64,000 bases of DNA from Joyebacterum sp964521425 (lineage in GTDB: Bacteria; Joyebacterota; Joyebacteria; Joyebacterales; Joyebacteraceae), in NCBI GenBank assembly GCA_964521425.1, contig CAZFRO010000001.1, positions 1-64,000 on the forward strand, read 5' to 3'. Below the pieces are notes generated by a model, which saw nothing but the letters and a program-made list of their open reading frames with translations, made no database searches and was not told the DNA's origin. This document shows positions 35,271 through 44,721 of the stretch, piece after piece; the stretch's first letter is position 1, and every line of letters begins with the position of its first letter. Position numbers and translations under genes: made by a program.

Positions 35271-36389
35271 ATGACCAGCAGACTGCTGATTCCGGCAGTA
35301 GCCGTGATACTGGCATTCATCTGCCCGATCTTCGGAGTCGCATCAGAAGCCGACTACACATTTCCCGCCCCTGACCTGGACAGTCTCCCCGAGACCTACA
35401 TCTGCTACATGGCCGCCTCCCCCCGCGTCATCGACGGGAAGCTCGATGAGGATGACTGGCAGGCGACGACCTGGACAGACGAGTTCGTGGACATTATGGG
35501 GGACGCGAAGCCTGCTCCACGATTCGCCACCAGGGTCGCGATGCTCTGGGACAACGACTACCTCTATATTGGGGCGAAGATGGAGGAGCCCGATGTATGG
35601 GGCACGCTTCGGGAGCGCGATTCGGTCATCTACTACGACAATGATTTCGAGGTGTTCATCGATCCCGATGGAGACACACACGAATACTATGAGCTTGAGA
35701 TCAACGCGCTCGGCACCGAGTGGGACCTCCTTCTGACGAAGCCGTACCGCGACGACGGCACTGCCGTTGATTCGTGGGACATCAAGGGGCTTCTGAGTGG
35801 TGTGCACGTGTATGGCACGTTGAACGAGCCCGGTGATGTGGATAGAGGGTGGTCGGTGGAGATAGCCATCCCCTGGGACGTCCTCGAGGAGTGCGCCCAC
35901 AAGGCCACAGTGCCGCGCCCCGGCGAGCAGTGGCGACTCAACTTCTCGCGTGTCGAGTGGCGCGCAGAGGTGTTGGACGGTAAGTATGTGAAGCTCACGG
36001 ACCCCGAGACCGGGAAGGACCTGCCTGAGGACAACTGGGTCTGGTCTCCCCAGGGTCTGATAGCGATGCACTATCCGGAGATGTGGGGGTTCGTGCAGTT
36101 CTCGGACCTGAAGCCGGGTGAGGGGTGGGACAGGTACTTCCGCTACCCCGAGGACGACGCCAAGCTCGCTCTGATGAAACTCTACTACGCCCAGAGGACG
36201 TACTTCAGAGAGCACGGACGCTTCTCTGACGATGCCGGCGAACTCGGTCTAGTGGAGGCTCCCGTGGACGGTGTGAGTTGGCCGCCTACGATCACCGTGA
36301 CCCCTCGCATGTTCGAGGCCACCGTTGCCGCCTCTGATGGGAAGACCGTTTCGCTCACCCAGGACGGCCACCTGGGGGTCTCTAAATGA
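35271..36389 (+). CDS. Secreted CBM9-like carbohydrate-binding protein
   Basis: 372 aa with a signal peptide (about 1-25) followed by a family-9-like carbohydrate-binding domain: IDGKLDEDDWQATTWTDEFV, VAMLWDNDYLYIGAKMEEPD and FEVFIDPDGDTHEYYELEIN. A C-terminal extension of about 90 residues is unassigned. ATG 35271 has GAGGAGCC upstream. Its stop overlaps the symporter start (TAAATGA), tying sugar binding to uptake. Confidence 0.85.
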   Translation: MTSRLLIPAVAVILAFICPIFGVASEADYTFPAPDLDSLPETYICYMAASPRVIDGKLDEDDWQATTWTDEFVDIMGDAKPAPRFATRVAMLWDNDYLYIGAKMEEPDVWGTLRERDSVIYYDNDFEVFIDPDGDTHEYYELEINALGTEWDLLLTKPYRDDGTAVDSWDIKGLLSGVHVYGTLNEPGDVDRGWSVEIAIPWDVLEECAHKATVPRPGEQWRLNFSRVEWRAEVLDGKYVKLTDPETGKDLPEDNWVWSPQGLIAMHYPEMWGFVQFSDLKPGEGWDRYFRYPEDDAKLALMKLYYAQRTYFREHGRFSDDAGELGLVEAPVDGVSWPPTITVTPRMFEATVAASDGKTVSLTQDGHLGVSK

Positions 36390-38389
36390 ACATGGCGCTC
36401 ATCGACTGGGGGATAGTGCTCGGTGTTCTCGGCGTGATGGTGCTCGGCGTCCTTCTGAGCCGGGCACACATGAAGAGCGTGGCAGACTTCCTCTCCGCCG
36501 GGCGTACGGCCGGCAGGTATGCCATCAGTATCGCCGCCGGAATCGCCGGACTCGGCGCCATCACGATCGTGGGGCTTCTGGAGATGAACTACGTCGCCGG
36601 ATTCTCGATGACGTGGTGGGGATTCACGATGAGCGTCGTCATCCTGGTCATCACCGTCTCCGGATGGGTGGTCTATCGATTCCGTCAGACGCGGGCACTG
36701 ACACTGGCGCAGTTCTTCGAGGCTCGGTACAGCAGGAAATTCCGCATCTTCGCCGGTCTCACCGCGTTCATCTCAGGTCTCATCAACTTCGGCATCTTCC
36801 CGGCAGTCGGCGCCAGGTTCTTCATCTACTTCTGCGGGCTCCCACCCGAGCTTGCGATTCTGGGTTTGACCGTGCCGATCTACCCGGTCGTGATGCTGGT
36901 CCTTCTGGGAATCGCCCTTTTCTTCGTCTTCTCGGGGGGGCAGATAGCGGTCATCATCACCGATTTCGCGCAGGGCATCTTCGTCAACCTCGTCTTCATC
37001 ATTATAGTGCTCTACCTCTACTCGCAGGTCGATTGGACCCAGGTGATAGAAGCCCTGTCGATGGCGCCTGAACAGGCGTCGCTCATCAATCCGTTCAAGA
37101 CGAGCCACATCGAGGACTTCAATCTCTGGTACTTCCTGATAGGCATCGTCGGCGTCATCTACGGAGCCTTGTCCTGGCAGGGAACCCAGGCCTACAACAG
37201 CTCGGCGAAGAGCGCGCACGAAGCCAAGATGGCGGGCGTTCTCGGCAACTGGAAGGGCTTCCCGCAGGGCCTCTTCATTCTCTTCGTGCCCATCATCATC
37301 TACACGGTGATGCACCACCCGGATTTCTCGAGCATAGCAGCGAACGTCGAGGGCATTGTCGCCGGAGTCGGAAGCGAGGCGGTGCAGAGTCAGCTGAGGG
37401 GACCCGTCGTGCTGACGATGCTCCTGCCCGTCGGGCTCATGGGTGCATTCGCGGCTGTCATGCTCGCCGCCTTCATAAGCACTCACGACACGTACCTCCA
37501 TTCATGGGGGAGCATCTTCATCCAGGACGTGGTGCTACCGCTTCGCAAGAAGCCGCTGAGTCCTTCCCAGCACATCCTCGTGCTCAGGCTCTCCATTCTG
37601 GGTGTCGCCATCTTCATCTTCTTCTTCAGTCTGCTCTTCGAGCAGAGCGAATACATCTTCCTCTTCTTCGCGATCACCGGGGCGATCTTCGCGGGAGGAT
37701 CGGGCGCCGTGATCATAGGAGGCCTTTACTGGAAGCGAGGGACGGCGCCGGCCGCGTGGGGTGCGCTCATCACAGGTTCCGGGATCGCGGTCGGTGGGAT
37801 TCTCATTCATCGCCTCCCGGCCGAGCTTTTCGAGAGTGCGCCTGAGCTGACGTCGCGGATCGCAGAGCTGTGGTGGACGCTCGGCCATTGGCTCTACAAC
37901 ATCAACGGCCAGCAGTACTGGGCCGTTGCGATGGGCGCATCGGCGCTCATGTACGTTCTCGTGTCTCTGCTGGGGCGAACGCCGCCGCGTGATCTTGACC
38001 ATGCCCTTCATCGAGGGAAGTACGTTGTCGCGGGAGAGATGGAGGTCGTGGATGCCGCACCGTCCAGGGGATGGAAGATGCTGGGGATGGGGAAGGAGTT
38101 CACGCGTGGCGACAAGGTAATCTACATCGCGACCTACGTACACACAGCGATCTGGATCACGATCTTCATCATTGGAACAATCTACAACCTGCACCATGAC
38201 GTCGCGGATGAGCGCTGGGCGAGCTTCTGGAAGGTCTACTTCTACATACAGGTGACCATCTCGATCTTTGTGATGATCTGGTTCTCAATCGGTGGCTTCC
38301 GTGACATCGGCGCGATGCTCAGGCGGCTGCGCGTCATGAAGAGGGACGCGATGGACGACGGCACGGTGCTCGATGAGGACGAGGAATAG
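36386..38389 (+). CDS. Sodium/solute symporter (SSS family)
   Basis: 667 aa with about 13-15 hydrophobic helices. GRTAGRYAISIAAGIAGLGA and the SWQGTQAYNSSAKSAHEAK loop fit the SSS family (PutP/SGLT fold). The C-terminal cytoplasmic tail after residue 550 is longer than in most members. By operon position between a carbohydrate-binding protein and two glycosidases it is expected to import a sugar or mannoside with sodium. Confidence 0.9.
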   Translation: MNMALIDWGIVLGVLGVMVLGVLLSRAHMKSVADFLSAGRTAGRYAISIAAGIAGLGAITIVGLLEMNYVAGFSMTWWGFTMSVVILVITVSGWVVYRFRQTRALTLAQFFEARYSRKFRIFAGLTAFISGLINFGIFPAVGARFFIYFCGLPPELAILGLTVPIYPVVMLVLLGIALFFVFSGGQIAVIITDFAQGIFVNLVFIIIVLYLYSQVDWTQVIEALSMAPEQASLINPFKTSHIEDFNLWYFLIGIVGVIYGALSWQGTQAYNSSAKSAHEAKMAGVLGNWKGFPQGLFILFVPIIIYTVMHHPDFSSIAANVEGIVAGVGSEAVQSQLRGPVVLTMLLPVGLMGAFAAVMLAAFISTHDTYLHSWGSIFIQDVVLPLRKKPLSPSQHILVLRLSILGVAIFIFFFSLLFEQSEYIFLFFAITGAIFAGGSGAVIIGGLYWKRGTAPAAWGALITGSGIAVGGILIHRLPAELFESAPELTSRIAELWWTLGHWLYNINGQQYWAVAMGASALMYVLVSLLGRTPPRDLDHALHRGKYVVAGEMEVVDAAPSRGWKMLGMGKEFTRGDKVIYIATYVHTAIWITIFIIGTIYNLHHDVADERWASFWKVYFYIQVTISIFVMIWFSIGGFRDIGAMLRRLRVMKRDAMDDGTVLDEDEE

Positions 38390-38399
38390 GAGATAGATC

Positions 38400-39398
38400 G
38401 TGGTCTTCAAGCGACATGCCGGTAATCCCATTCTGACCCGCGAGGACATACCCGATGTCCCTCCTGCAATCGTTGATGCGACATCGGTGTTCAATCCCGG
38501 CGCGGTCAAACACGATGGGCGCTATCTTCTCCTGCTCCGCGTTCAGACACGTGGGCGGGAGACGCACATGATGCTGGCCGGGAGTAGTGACGGCGTGCGG
38601 TTCGATGTGCGACCCCGGATCGTTCCCGTAGACGGTCTTGAACGCGTCGGTGGGAGCATCTATCACATCTATGACCCCAGGATCACAACTCTCGAGGGCA
38701 CGCTCTATGTGATGTTCGCCGCCGACACCGACAAGGGGTGTCGAATCGGACTCGCGCGAACGGATGATTTCGAACGACTTCAGCTCATCGGGTTGGGGAA
38801 TGGCTGCGAAGGGGCCGCAGGTGGCGCGGGAGACGGCTGCGACGTGCGAAACGGAGTCCTCTTTCCCGAGCGTGTTGGGGGAAGGTACCTGAGGCTTGAC
38901 CGTCCGAACGTCAAGCGGTTCGAAAGCGGTGTCACGACCGGCGATGAGATCTTCCTGTCGGAGTCGGATGACCTCAAGTCGTGGCGCACTCTCGGACCAG
39001 TCATAGAGGGGCGGTGGCACTACTGGGATGAGCTTATCGGTTCGGGGCCCCCTCCCGTGAAAACCAGCGAGGGGTGGCTGCTCATCTACCACGGGATTGC
39101 GACACATCTCTCAGGGAGTCTCATCTATCAGGCCGGCGTCGCTCTTCTCGATCTGGAGGATCCGACACGCGTGATAGCCCGCGGCCGCGACAACATCCTC
39201 GAGCCGAGAGAACCGTACGAACTCGTAGGTCAGGTACCGAACGTGGTCTTCCCCGGAGGGATGATCGTCGATGACTACGATGACGACGGCCTCGCTCTGC
39301 CGGAGAGCCGCGTGCTTCTGTACTATGGGGCGGCCGATACATCGGTCTGTCTGGCCACGACGACGGTGACGGAGCTACTTCGCGCCTGCCGTGTGTAG
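38400..39398 (+). CDS. GH130 beta-mannoside phosphorylase/hydrolase family protein
   Basis: 332 aa. The five-bladed propeller hallmarks are present: FKRHAGNPILT, VFNPGAVKHDGRYLLLLRVQ, IYDPRITTLEGTLYV and the C-terminal LLYYGAADTSVCLATT. GH130 enzymes phosphorolyse or hydrolyse beta-1,2- or beta-1,4-linked mannosides. GTG 38400 starts 10 bp after the symporter stop. Next to a GH38 it points to mannoside use. Confidence 0.9.
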   Translation: MVFKRHAGNPILTREDIPDVPPAIVDATSVFNPGAVKHDGRYLLLLRVQTRGRETHMMLAGSSDGVRFDVRPRIVPVDGLERVGGSIYHIYDPRITTLEGTLYVMFAADTDKGCRIGLARTDDFERLQLIGLGNGCEGAAGGAGDGCDVRNGVLFPERVGGRYLRLDRPNVKRFESGVTTGDEIFLSESDDLKSWRTLGPVIEGRWHYWDELIGSGPPPVKTSEGWLLIYHGIATHLSGSLIYQAGVALLDLEDPTRVIARGRDNILEPREPYELVGQVPNVVFPGGMIVDDYDDDGLALPESRVLLYYGAADTSVCLATTTVTELLRACRV

Positions 39399-39436
39399 CC
39401 GGAGTGCATAGCATCCGTTCGAAGGAGGCGCTTAGC

Positions 39437-42268
39437 GTGCCATCCGCACCGAAGAAAACATTCGTCGTTTCCCACACGCACTGGGACCGGGAGTGGTACC
39501 TTACGTACCACGAGTTCCGTGTGGATCTCGTCCGCGTCGTCAAGCGGGTTATCGACGTCCTCGAGAGCGACTCAGACTTCAGATGTTTCGTTCTGGACGG
39601 GCAGACCGTGGCTCTTGAGGACTACCTCGAGGTCTGTCCCGAGGATGAACCACGCATCCGTGCGCTTGTGGCAAGCGGCGCACTCGTGGTGGGTCCCTGG
39701 TATGTGCTCCCGGACGAGTTCCTGGTGAGCGCGGAGTCGCACGTCCGCAATCTCCTCGTGGGGCACGCAGTAGGTTCGCGGTTCGGTCCGGTTCAGAAGG
39801 TCGGCTACATCCCGGACTCGTTCGGCCACATCGCTCAGATGCCGCAGATCCTGCGAGGAGGCGAGATCGACTCCTTCATATACACACGGGGGAGCGGTGC
39901 CGAGATCGACGAGCTGGGTTTCGAGTACGCGTGGCAGGCTCCCGACGGGAGCGAAGTACTCGCCGTCAATCAATGCTCCGGGTACTGCAATGCCTCCGCG
40001 CTCGGATTCCAGGAGCTCTGGCACGCCCACACGCAGCGAGAGGTCGATGTCGATCGCGCTGTCGAACAGGTGCGTGAGCTGTTCGCGAAGATGGCTGAGC
40101 GCTCGAACGGCGACATCTACCTTCTGAACAACGGCTGCGATCACTTCCCGCCGCAGCAGGCATTCGGCGCCGTCCTGGACGCGTTGAGACAGGCATTCCC
40201 CGAGACAGAATTCGTACACACCGACTTCGCTGCCTACATCGATGCCGTGCGCGAGGCGGGCTTCGCCTCGCGTCGCTATTCCGGAGAGCTTGTATCCGGC
40301 AAGCTCCATCCCATTCTGACTGGAGTGTGGTCGGCGCGCACCTATCTCAAGCAGATGAACGACTGCTCGCAGAGCCTTCTCGCGGGCGCTCTGGAGCCGC
40401 TCGAAGCCTATTTCCACTTCGTGACCGGGGACGACTATCCCCGTGGTCAGATCGACTACGCCTGGAAGCTGCTCCTCAAGAACCACCCGCATGATTCCAT
40501 CTGCGGATGCAGCATCGATGAGGTTCACCGGGAGATGGTTCCCCGGTTCGCCGGAGTCATCGAGACGGCCGAACAGCTGCTCAGGCGCTCGATGGAACGT
40601 CTGGTTCACTCATTCGCGCGCCATCCGGACGGGGATAGCGAGACCGTGGTCGCAGTCGCCAACCCGCTTCCCGAGAGGCGGACCGAGGTAGTGGAACGCC
40701 TGGTCGTCCTCACGCCATTGGATGCTGAAACCCAGGACCTCAGGCTCTACAACGAAGACCGACGGGCCGTTCCCTTCCGGATCATCGACGTGAAGTACGT
40801 GGAGCGCTTCTGGGGAATCGACTATCGCTCCGAACTGACCTACGACTCTCAACGTGAGAAGTTCAAGACCTACCTTGACACGTTCGGCGACCGCATCGTA
40901 CGCGGAGAAGACCGCAAAGAGGAGAGTGACCGCTACATGGTCATCCAGTTCCTCGCGAGCAACCTTCCGGCGTGCGGGCACACGAACTACTACCTGAGCG
41001 ACAAGGGGGCGGCTCCCGCCAGGGTGGACGTCACCGATCCCGTCATGATCGGTGAGAGCGCCACCGGGAGCGGGGCTATTCGTGAGGGCGTCGCCGGGAG
41101 CGAGCTCTCTGGTGATGGTGTCATCGAGAACGAACTCGTCCGTATCACACTTCATACGGACGGAACGTTCGACCTCCTCGACAAGGAGACGGAGGCGCAG
41201 TTCAAGGGGCAGAACCGGCTCGAGGACACGGAAGATATCGGCGACGAGTACGACTACGCTCCGTGCAGAGAGTCGCGGACAATCCACTCGGCCGGCGCTG
41301 CCGGCGTCGTCCGCATCCTGGAGGCCACTGACCTTGCCGCAACACTCGAGGCTGAGAGTATCCTCGAGCTTCCGGAGGCGATCGAGAGTGGCCGGAAGCG
41401 TCGCAGCTCTCGCACTGTCACGTGCCGCGTCAGAATCCGCGTCAGGCTGACACGCGGAAGCCCTCTCGTCGATGTCGAGATTCTCTTCGACAACAGAGCA
41501 GAGGACCATCGGCTGAGGGTCGAGTTCCCCTCCGGTATTCAGTCTGAGAAGGTGATCTCGGACGGTCACTTCTATGTGAACGCCCGCCCGCTGGAGCAGC
41601 CGGCGGGTTCGGACTGGGTCCAGCCTCCGGCCGGAACCTGGCCGCAGCAGGATTTCTCGCTCATCGAGGATGGCGAGAAGGGGCTCGCAGTCCTGAATCG
41701 AGGGCTTCCGGAGATAGCCGCGACGACTGATGCAGATGGTGTGGTTCTCTCACTGACGCTTCTTCGCGCAGTCGGGTGGCTCTCTCGCGACGACTTCGAG
41801 ACCCGCCGTTCCACGAACGCGGGCCCGACGGTCCACACTCCGGACGCCCAGTGCGTCGGTGAGCAGCGCTTCCGGTACGCGGTCGTTCCATTCTCAGGGG
41901 ACCATGTCGCTTTCGGATTGCGGTCGTTGTCGCAGCGATGGCGCACGCCCGTTCTGACCAAGCAGGGCATCGAGGATGGCCACATCCCGGGAGGCGTGAG
42001 CCTGCTCCAGAAGGACAATGCTCGCGCGGTGGTGACAGCGGTCAAGCGCCACGAACACGGGGACACGCTGATCGTCCGCCTGTTCAATGAGACGGCGGAG
42101 GAGATCACGGAGACCTTGACCTTCGGTCTTCCGGTCCGCTCTGCCTGGGAGACGAACCTCCTTGAGGAACGGAAAGACCAGATAGCAGTGTCCGGAGGCC
42201 GTCAGCTCAAGCTCGATCTTGGTCCGCACGTCATCGTGACAGTCGAGGTGGAGTTCGCTCCGGAGTAG
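39437..42268 (+). CDS. GH38 alpha-mannosidase
   Basis: 943 aa. The zinc site opens with SHTHWDREWYLTYHEFR (His15/Asp17). The catalytic nucleophile region YIPDSFGHIAQMPQIL and the HPHDSICGCSIDEVHREM segment complete the GH38 core (about 1-300), with GH38 middle and C-terminal beta-domains behind. Predicted to remove alpha-mannosyl residues, perhaps from host or algal glycans. GTG 39437 has AAGGAGG at good spacing; a GTG at 39404 is in frame but lacks one. No signal peptide, so cytoplasmic action after import. Confidence 0.9.
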   Translation: MPSAPKKTFVVSHTHWDREWYLTYHEFRVDLVRVVKRVIDVLESDSDFRCFVLDGQTVALEDYLEVCPEDEPRIRALVASGALVVGPWYVLPDEFLVSAESHVRNLLVGHAVGSRFGPVQKVGYIPDSFGHIAQMPQILRGGEIDSFIYTRGSGAEIDELGFEYAWQAPDGSEVLAVNQCSGYCNASALGFQELWHAHTQREVDVDRAVEQVRELFAKMAERSNGDIYLLNNGCDHFPPQQAFGAVLDALRQAFPETEFVHTDFAAYIDAVREAGFASRRYSGELVSGKLHPILTGVWSARTYLKQMNDCSQSLLAGALEPLEAYFHFVTGDDYPRGQIDYAWKLLLKNHPHDSICGCSIDEVHREMVPRFAGVIETAEQLLRRSMERLVHSFARHPDGDSETVVAVANPLPERRTEVVERLVVLTPLDAETQDLRLYNEDRRAVPFRIIDVKYVERFWGIDYRSELTYDSQREKFKTYLDTFGDRIVRGEDRKEESDRYMVIQFLASNLPACGHTNYYLSDKGAAPARVDVTDPVMIGESATGSGAIREGVAGSELSGDGVIENELVRITLHTDGTFDLLDKETEAQFKGQNRLEDTEDIGDEYDYAPCRESRTIHSAGAAGVVRILEATDLAATLEAESILELPEAIESGRKRRSSRTVTCRVRIRVRLTRGSPLVDVEILFDNRAEDHRLRVEFPSGIQSEKVISDGHFYVNARPLEQPAGSDWVQPPAGTWPQQDFSLIEDGEKGLAVLNRGLPEIAATTDADGVVLSLTLLRAVGWLSRDDFETRRSTNAGPTVHTPDAQCVGEQRFRYAVVPFSGDHVAFGLRSLSQRWRTPVLTKQGIEDGHIPGGVSLLQKDNARAVVTAVKRHEHGDTLIVRLFNETAEEITETLTFGLPVRSAWETNLLEERKDQIAVSGGRQLKLDLGPHVIVTVEVEFAPE

Positions 42269-42276
42269 CGCCGGCG

Positions 42277-42373
42277 ATGTCCGAGGTTCTCACACAGCGG
42301 TCAGGTGGGAGACAATGCCCGAGGCTCTCACACAGAGATCAAGTGGAAGACAATGCCCGAGGCTCTCACACAG
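42277..42373. repeat. 38-bp tandem duplication of a translation start region
   Basis: ATG-TCCGAGG-TCTCACACAG at 42277, ATGCCCGAGGCTCTCACACA at 42315 and again at 42353 are spaced exactly 38 bp apart, with AGTGGAAGACA or AGTGGGAGACA before the second and third ATG. Only the third copy is followed by a long frame with the expected protein start. Because 38 is not a multiple of three, the copies are in three different frames. Confidence 0.85.
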
Positions 42374-43048
42374 CGTTTGATAGGTACGCTCAACGAGAGA
42401 CCGCTCCACGCATCTCTCAAGGAGTGGTACTCGGAGCCGGGTGATGTCCTCGAAGTGCCCGTTGACGGCTATCAGATCGATATCGTGCGCGGTGACCTCC
42501 TCATCGAGATCCAGACCGGCGGATTCACCCCCCTCAAACGGAAACTCAGGAAGCTCACTGAGAGCCACGACGTCAGGCTCGTATGTCCGGTTGCCGTCGA
42601 CAAGTGGATCGTGAAGCTCCCCAAGAAACGCCGGGGCAAAGAGACACGTCGGAAATCCCCGAAGCACGGCGGACTCGAGCATGTGTTCGTCGAGCTTGTG
42701 AGCTTCCCGAAGCTCTTGTCCTGTCCGCGCTTCTCTCTTGAGGTGCTTCTGATTCGCGAGGAGGAGATCAGGCGCTTCGACGGGAAGAAGGGCTGGCGCA
42801 AGCGCGGATGGGTGACGGAGGAGCGCAGGCTCGTGGAGGTCGTCGAGAGCCGGCTGTTCGATGGTCCCGACGCGATGCGCGAGCTGATTCCCCCTGATCT
42901 CAAGGAGCCCTTTCCCACGTCAGATCTTGCGGAGGCCATCGGTCACCCACGATGGGTCGCGCAGAAGATGGCCTACTGCCTGAGAGAGATGGGCGCTATC
43001 GCACCGGTGGGGAAGGACGGCAACTCGATCCTCTACGTGAGGTCGTGA
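42353..43048 (+). CDS. DUF8091-like protein with a PD-(D/E)XK-nuclease-like core
   Basis: About 231 aa. The N-terminal part HASLKEWYSEPGDVLEVPVDG then YQIDIVRGDLLIEIQTGGF shows E-x(n)-D-x8-E-x-Q, the arrangement of a PD-(D/E)XK catalytic core with Gln in place of Lys. VRLVCPVAVDKWIVKL and a basic KKRRGKETRRKSPKH stretch follow. The C-terminal WVAQKMAYCLREMGAI could be a winged helix. I recall similar proteins as uncharacterised. Starts at the third of three tandem start copies. Function not established; a DNA-acting role is conjecture. Confidence 0.65.
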   Translation: MPEALTQRLIGTLNERPLHASLKEWYSEPGDVLEVPVDGYQIDIVRGDLLIEIQTGGFTPLKRKLRKLTESHDVRLVCPVAVDKWIVKLPKKRRGKETRRKSPKHGGLEHVFVELVSFPKLLSCPRFSLEVLLIREEEIRRFDGKKGWRKRGWVTEERRLVEVVESRLFDGPDAMRELIPPDLKEPFPTSDLAEAIGHPRWVAQKMAYCLREMGAIAPVGKDGNSILYVRS

Positions 43049-43102
43049 AAACCCGCTTCACTGTGGATGCAGATTGGCAGCCCTGCTCGTCGGATACCCG
43101 CA

Positions 43103-43462
43103 TCACTTCTGTATCAGCTCGAGCAGATTCCCGTCCGGGTCCTGGAAGCCTACGTACCTGCCCTCGGCGACTTCGTTCACAGATGAAAGGAAGAGGACGC
43201 CCTGCTCCTTCAGCGTGGCGTAGTCCCGATCTATGTCCTCGCTGAGCAGGCACAACACTGTTCCGCTCTTCGAACCGTACGAGCCGCGGTAGGGCCGCTG
43301 CTCAGCCCCGGACATGAGAACCAATGTCGTTCCTGAGACATCGAAGAGGAGCCACTTGTCGGTCTTCTCTTTGAGCTGAAGCCCAAGGATCTGCTCGTAG
43401 AAGTCTCTCGCTGCCGCCAGATCGGAGACGAACGACTGAACCTCGGCGAATGCCAGTCTCAT
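43103..43462 (-). CDS. VOC (glyoxalase/bleomycin-resistance-like) protein
   Basis: About 119 aa in one beta-alpha-beta-beta-beta module: FVSDLAAARDFYEQILGLQL, then GFQDPDGNLLELIQ at the C-terminus, which is the typical VOC metal-binding end (Glu in NLLEL). Functions range from lyase to drug binding. The second ATG (43462) has GAGAGGA at the right spacing. Same strand as the next four genes. Confidence 0.88.
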   Translation of the reverse strand: MRLAFAEVQSFVSDLAAARDFYEQILGLQLKEKTDKWLLFDVSGTTLVLMSGAEQRPYRGSYGSKSGTVLCLLSEDIDRDYATLKEQGVLFLSSVNEVAEGRYVGFQDPDGNLLELIQK

Positions 43463-43491
43463 TTGCATTCCTCTCGTACAAGCTCAGATGT

Positions 43492-43917
43492 CTAGTTGAT
43501 CACGTGGCGAAGGATGCGCCAGACAGTGAGCGCCGCAGCAACGGCACTCGCGGTGGAGAAGATGCCGAGTGCGCGGCTTCGCAACCATCCGCTGAGCCCT
43601 AGCATGGAGAAGAGGAACAGGAGCCCGCTTACGAACGTAAACGAGAGCATGCGGTGTCCACCGGCAACCCAGTAGAACTCAGGATCTTGCAGCGCCGCGG
43701 TCCCCTGCTGACCACCGACCTGTATCAGGAGTGAACTCATGAGCGACCAGCCGAGGGCTGAGACCAACAGATTCGCCGCAGCTGCGATGGTCACGGCAAT
43801 CGAGGAAGCCAAGCACCGGCTGTGTTCCTTATGGCCGAGAAGCAGGGCGAGGAAGGTGATAGCAAACCCAGCCAGTACAGCGCTGATACCCGCAAGTTGA
43901 CCATAGAGTTCGCCCAT
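43492..43917 (-). CDS. Small membrane protein with four predicted helices
   Basis: 141 aa with hydrophobic segments at about 8-27, 38-62, 88-106 and 117-133. No family recognised. AGGAGGAACG precedes the ATG at 43917. Immediately upstream lies the half attC site (43931-43964), so its promoter-proximal region derives from integron DNA. Confidence 0.7.
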   Translation of the reverse strand: MGELYGQLAGISAVLAGFAITFLALLLGHKEHSRCLASSIAVTIAAAANLLVSALGWSLMSSLLIQVGGQQGTAALQDPEFYWVAGGHRMLSFTFVSGLLFLFSMLGLSGWLRSRALGIFSTASAVAAALTVWRILRHVIN

Positions 43918-43930
43918 CGTTCCTCCTCAG

Positions 43931-43964
43931 CATTGAGTTCGGCGGCTGCATGCGCTAGTCAGGT
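43931..43964 (-). repeat. Relict left half of an integron attC site
   Basis: Read on the minus strand, ACCTGAC (inverse core, one mismatch to RYYYAAC) is followed by TAGCGCATGCAGCCGCCGAA, matching the left arm of attC1 and attC2 over at least 24 of 28 positions, with 17 consecutive identical bases. The right half is absent; after about 34 bp the sequence passes into the ribosome site of the next gene. It lies at the 3' side of the VOC gene at 43988-44383, the position an attC has in a cassette. Confidence 0.7.
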
Positions 43965-43987
43965 TGCAGCCAATCCCCTTCTGTCAT

Positions 43988-44383
43988 TCAATCTTCCACT
44001 GGGCTAGATGGAGGTTCCCACAGCTCAACCCGATTGCCATCAGGGTCCATTACCCACCCGAACTTACCGAACTCCGACTCCTCGGTCTTTGTATCCACAT
44101 TGCAGCCCTCCGTCCTGAGGGCATCCAGAACTGCATGCAGGTCCTCCACCCGATAGTTGACCATGAACTGCGCCTTGCTCGGGTCGAAGTACGGCGAGGA
44201 ACCCTCAAAGACGCTCCAGATTGTCGCTCCATTGGCGCTAGGGTTGTCTGGTGTACTCCAGTGGAATACCATTCCATCCCAGTCTTGGATGTCCATTCCC
44301 AGGTGGGTCCGGTACCAGGCCTTGAGTTCCTCCGGAGCATTGGACTTGATGAAGACCCCGCCGATTCCGACAACTCGTTTCAT
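43988..44383 (-). CDS. VOC-family (glyoxalase-like) protein
   Basis: 131 aa with VGIGGVFIKSNAPEELKAWY and VMDPDGNRVELWEP, a complete VOC module. Start ATG 44383 (GAGGAGCAGCG upstream) overlaps the stop of the gene before it by ATGA, so the two are translationally coupled. A half attC follows its stop codon, suggesting the pair arrived as an integron cassette. Confidence 0.88.
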   Translation of the reverse strand: MKRVVGIGGVFIKSNAPEELKAWYRTHLGMDIQDWDGMVFHWSTPDNPSANGATIWSVFEGSSPYFDPSKAQFMVNYRVEDLHAVLDALRTEGCNVDTKTEESEFGKFGWVMDPDGNRVELWEPPSSPVED

Positions 44384-44721
44384 TCGCTGCTCCTCTTGTA
44401 CACTGCAATCCACGGACTTCCGAAGCGTCTTCTCTCCTCCGACGTGGGCCGACGATAACCCTCGTCCCGATCTTCCCCGTAGTGCGGATGGCGCTCAAGC
44501 AGCCCGTCGTCCCGGCGCGAGTATTCCTCGAGCCGGTTGGAGAGATACGTGCTCACCGTGTACCGACGTTTCTCCCCGAACTCCCCGAACCGACTCACGA
44601 GCCCTGCCCACAGATCCGGATGGCAACACTTGAGCGCGTCACCGAAATCGAGAACTGTGAACGCGCGCCTCCGGAGTGACCTGATCGTTGATTCGATCTC
44701 ATCCCTGCTTAGAAGCGCCAT
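44380..44721 (-). CDS. Unknown small protein coupled to a VOC gene
   Basis: 113 aa, charged, with no signal or membrane segment. LLSRDEIESTIRSLRRRAFT and DLWAGLVSRFGEFGEKRRYT suggest a small helical domain, possibly a winged helix; I do not recognise the family. ATG 44721 has TGGAG 8 bp upstream. Its start is preceded within 35 bp by ATTAGGC on the same strand, which resembles an attC core. Confidence 0.6.
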   Translation of the reverse strand: MALLSRDEIESTIRSLRRRAFTVLDFGDALKCCHPDLWAGLVSRFGEFGEKRRYTVSTYLSNRLEEYSRRDDGLLERHPHYGEDRDEGYRRPTSEERRRFGSPWIAVYKRSSE

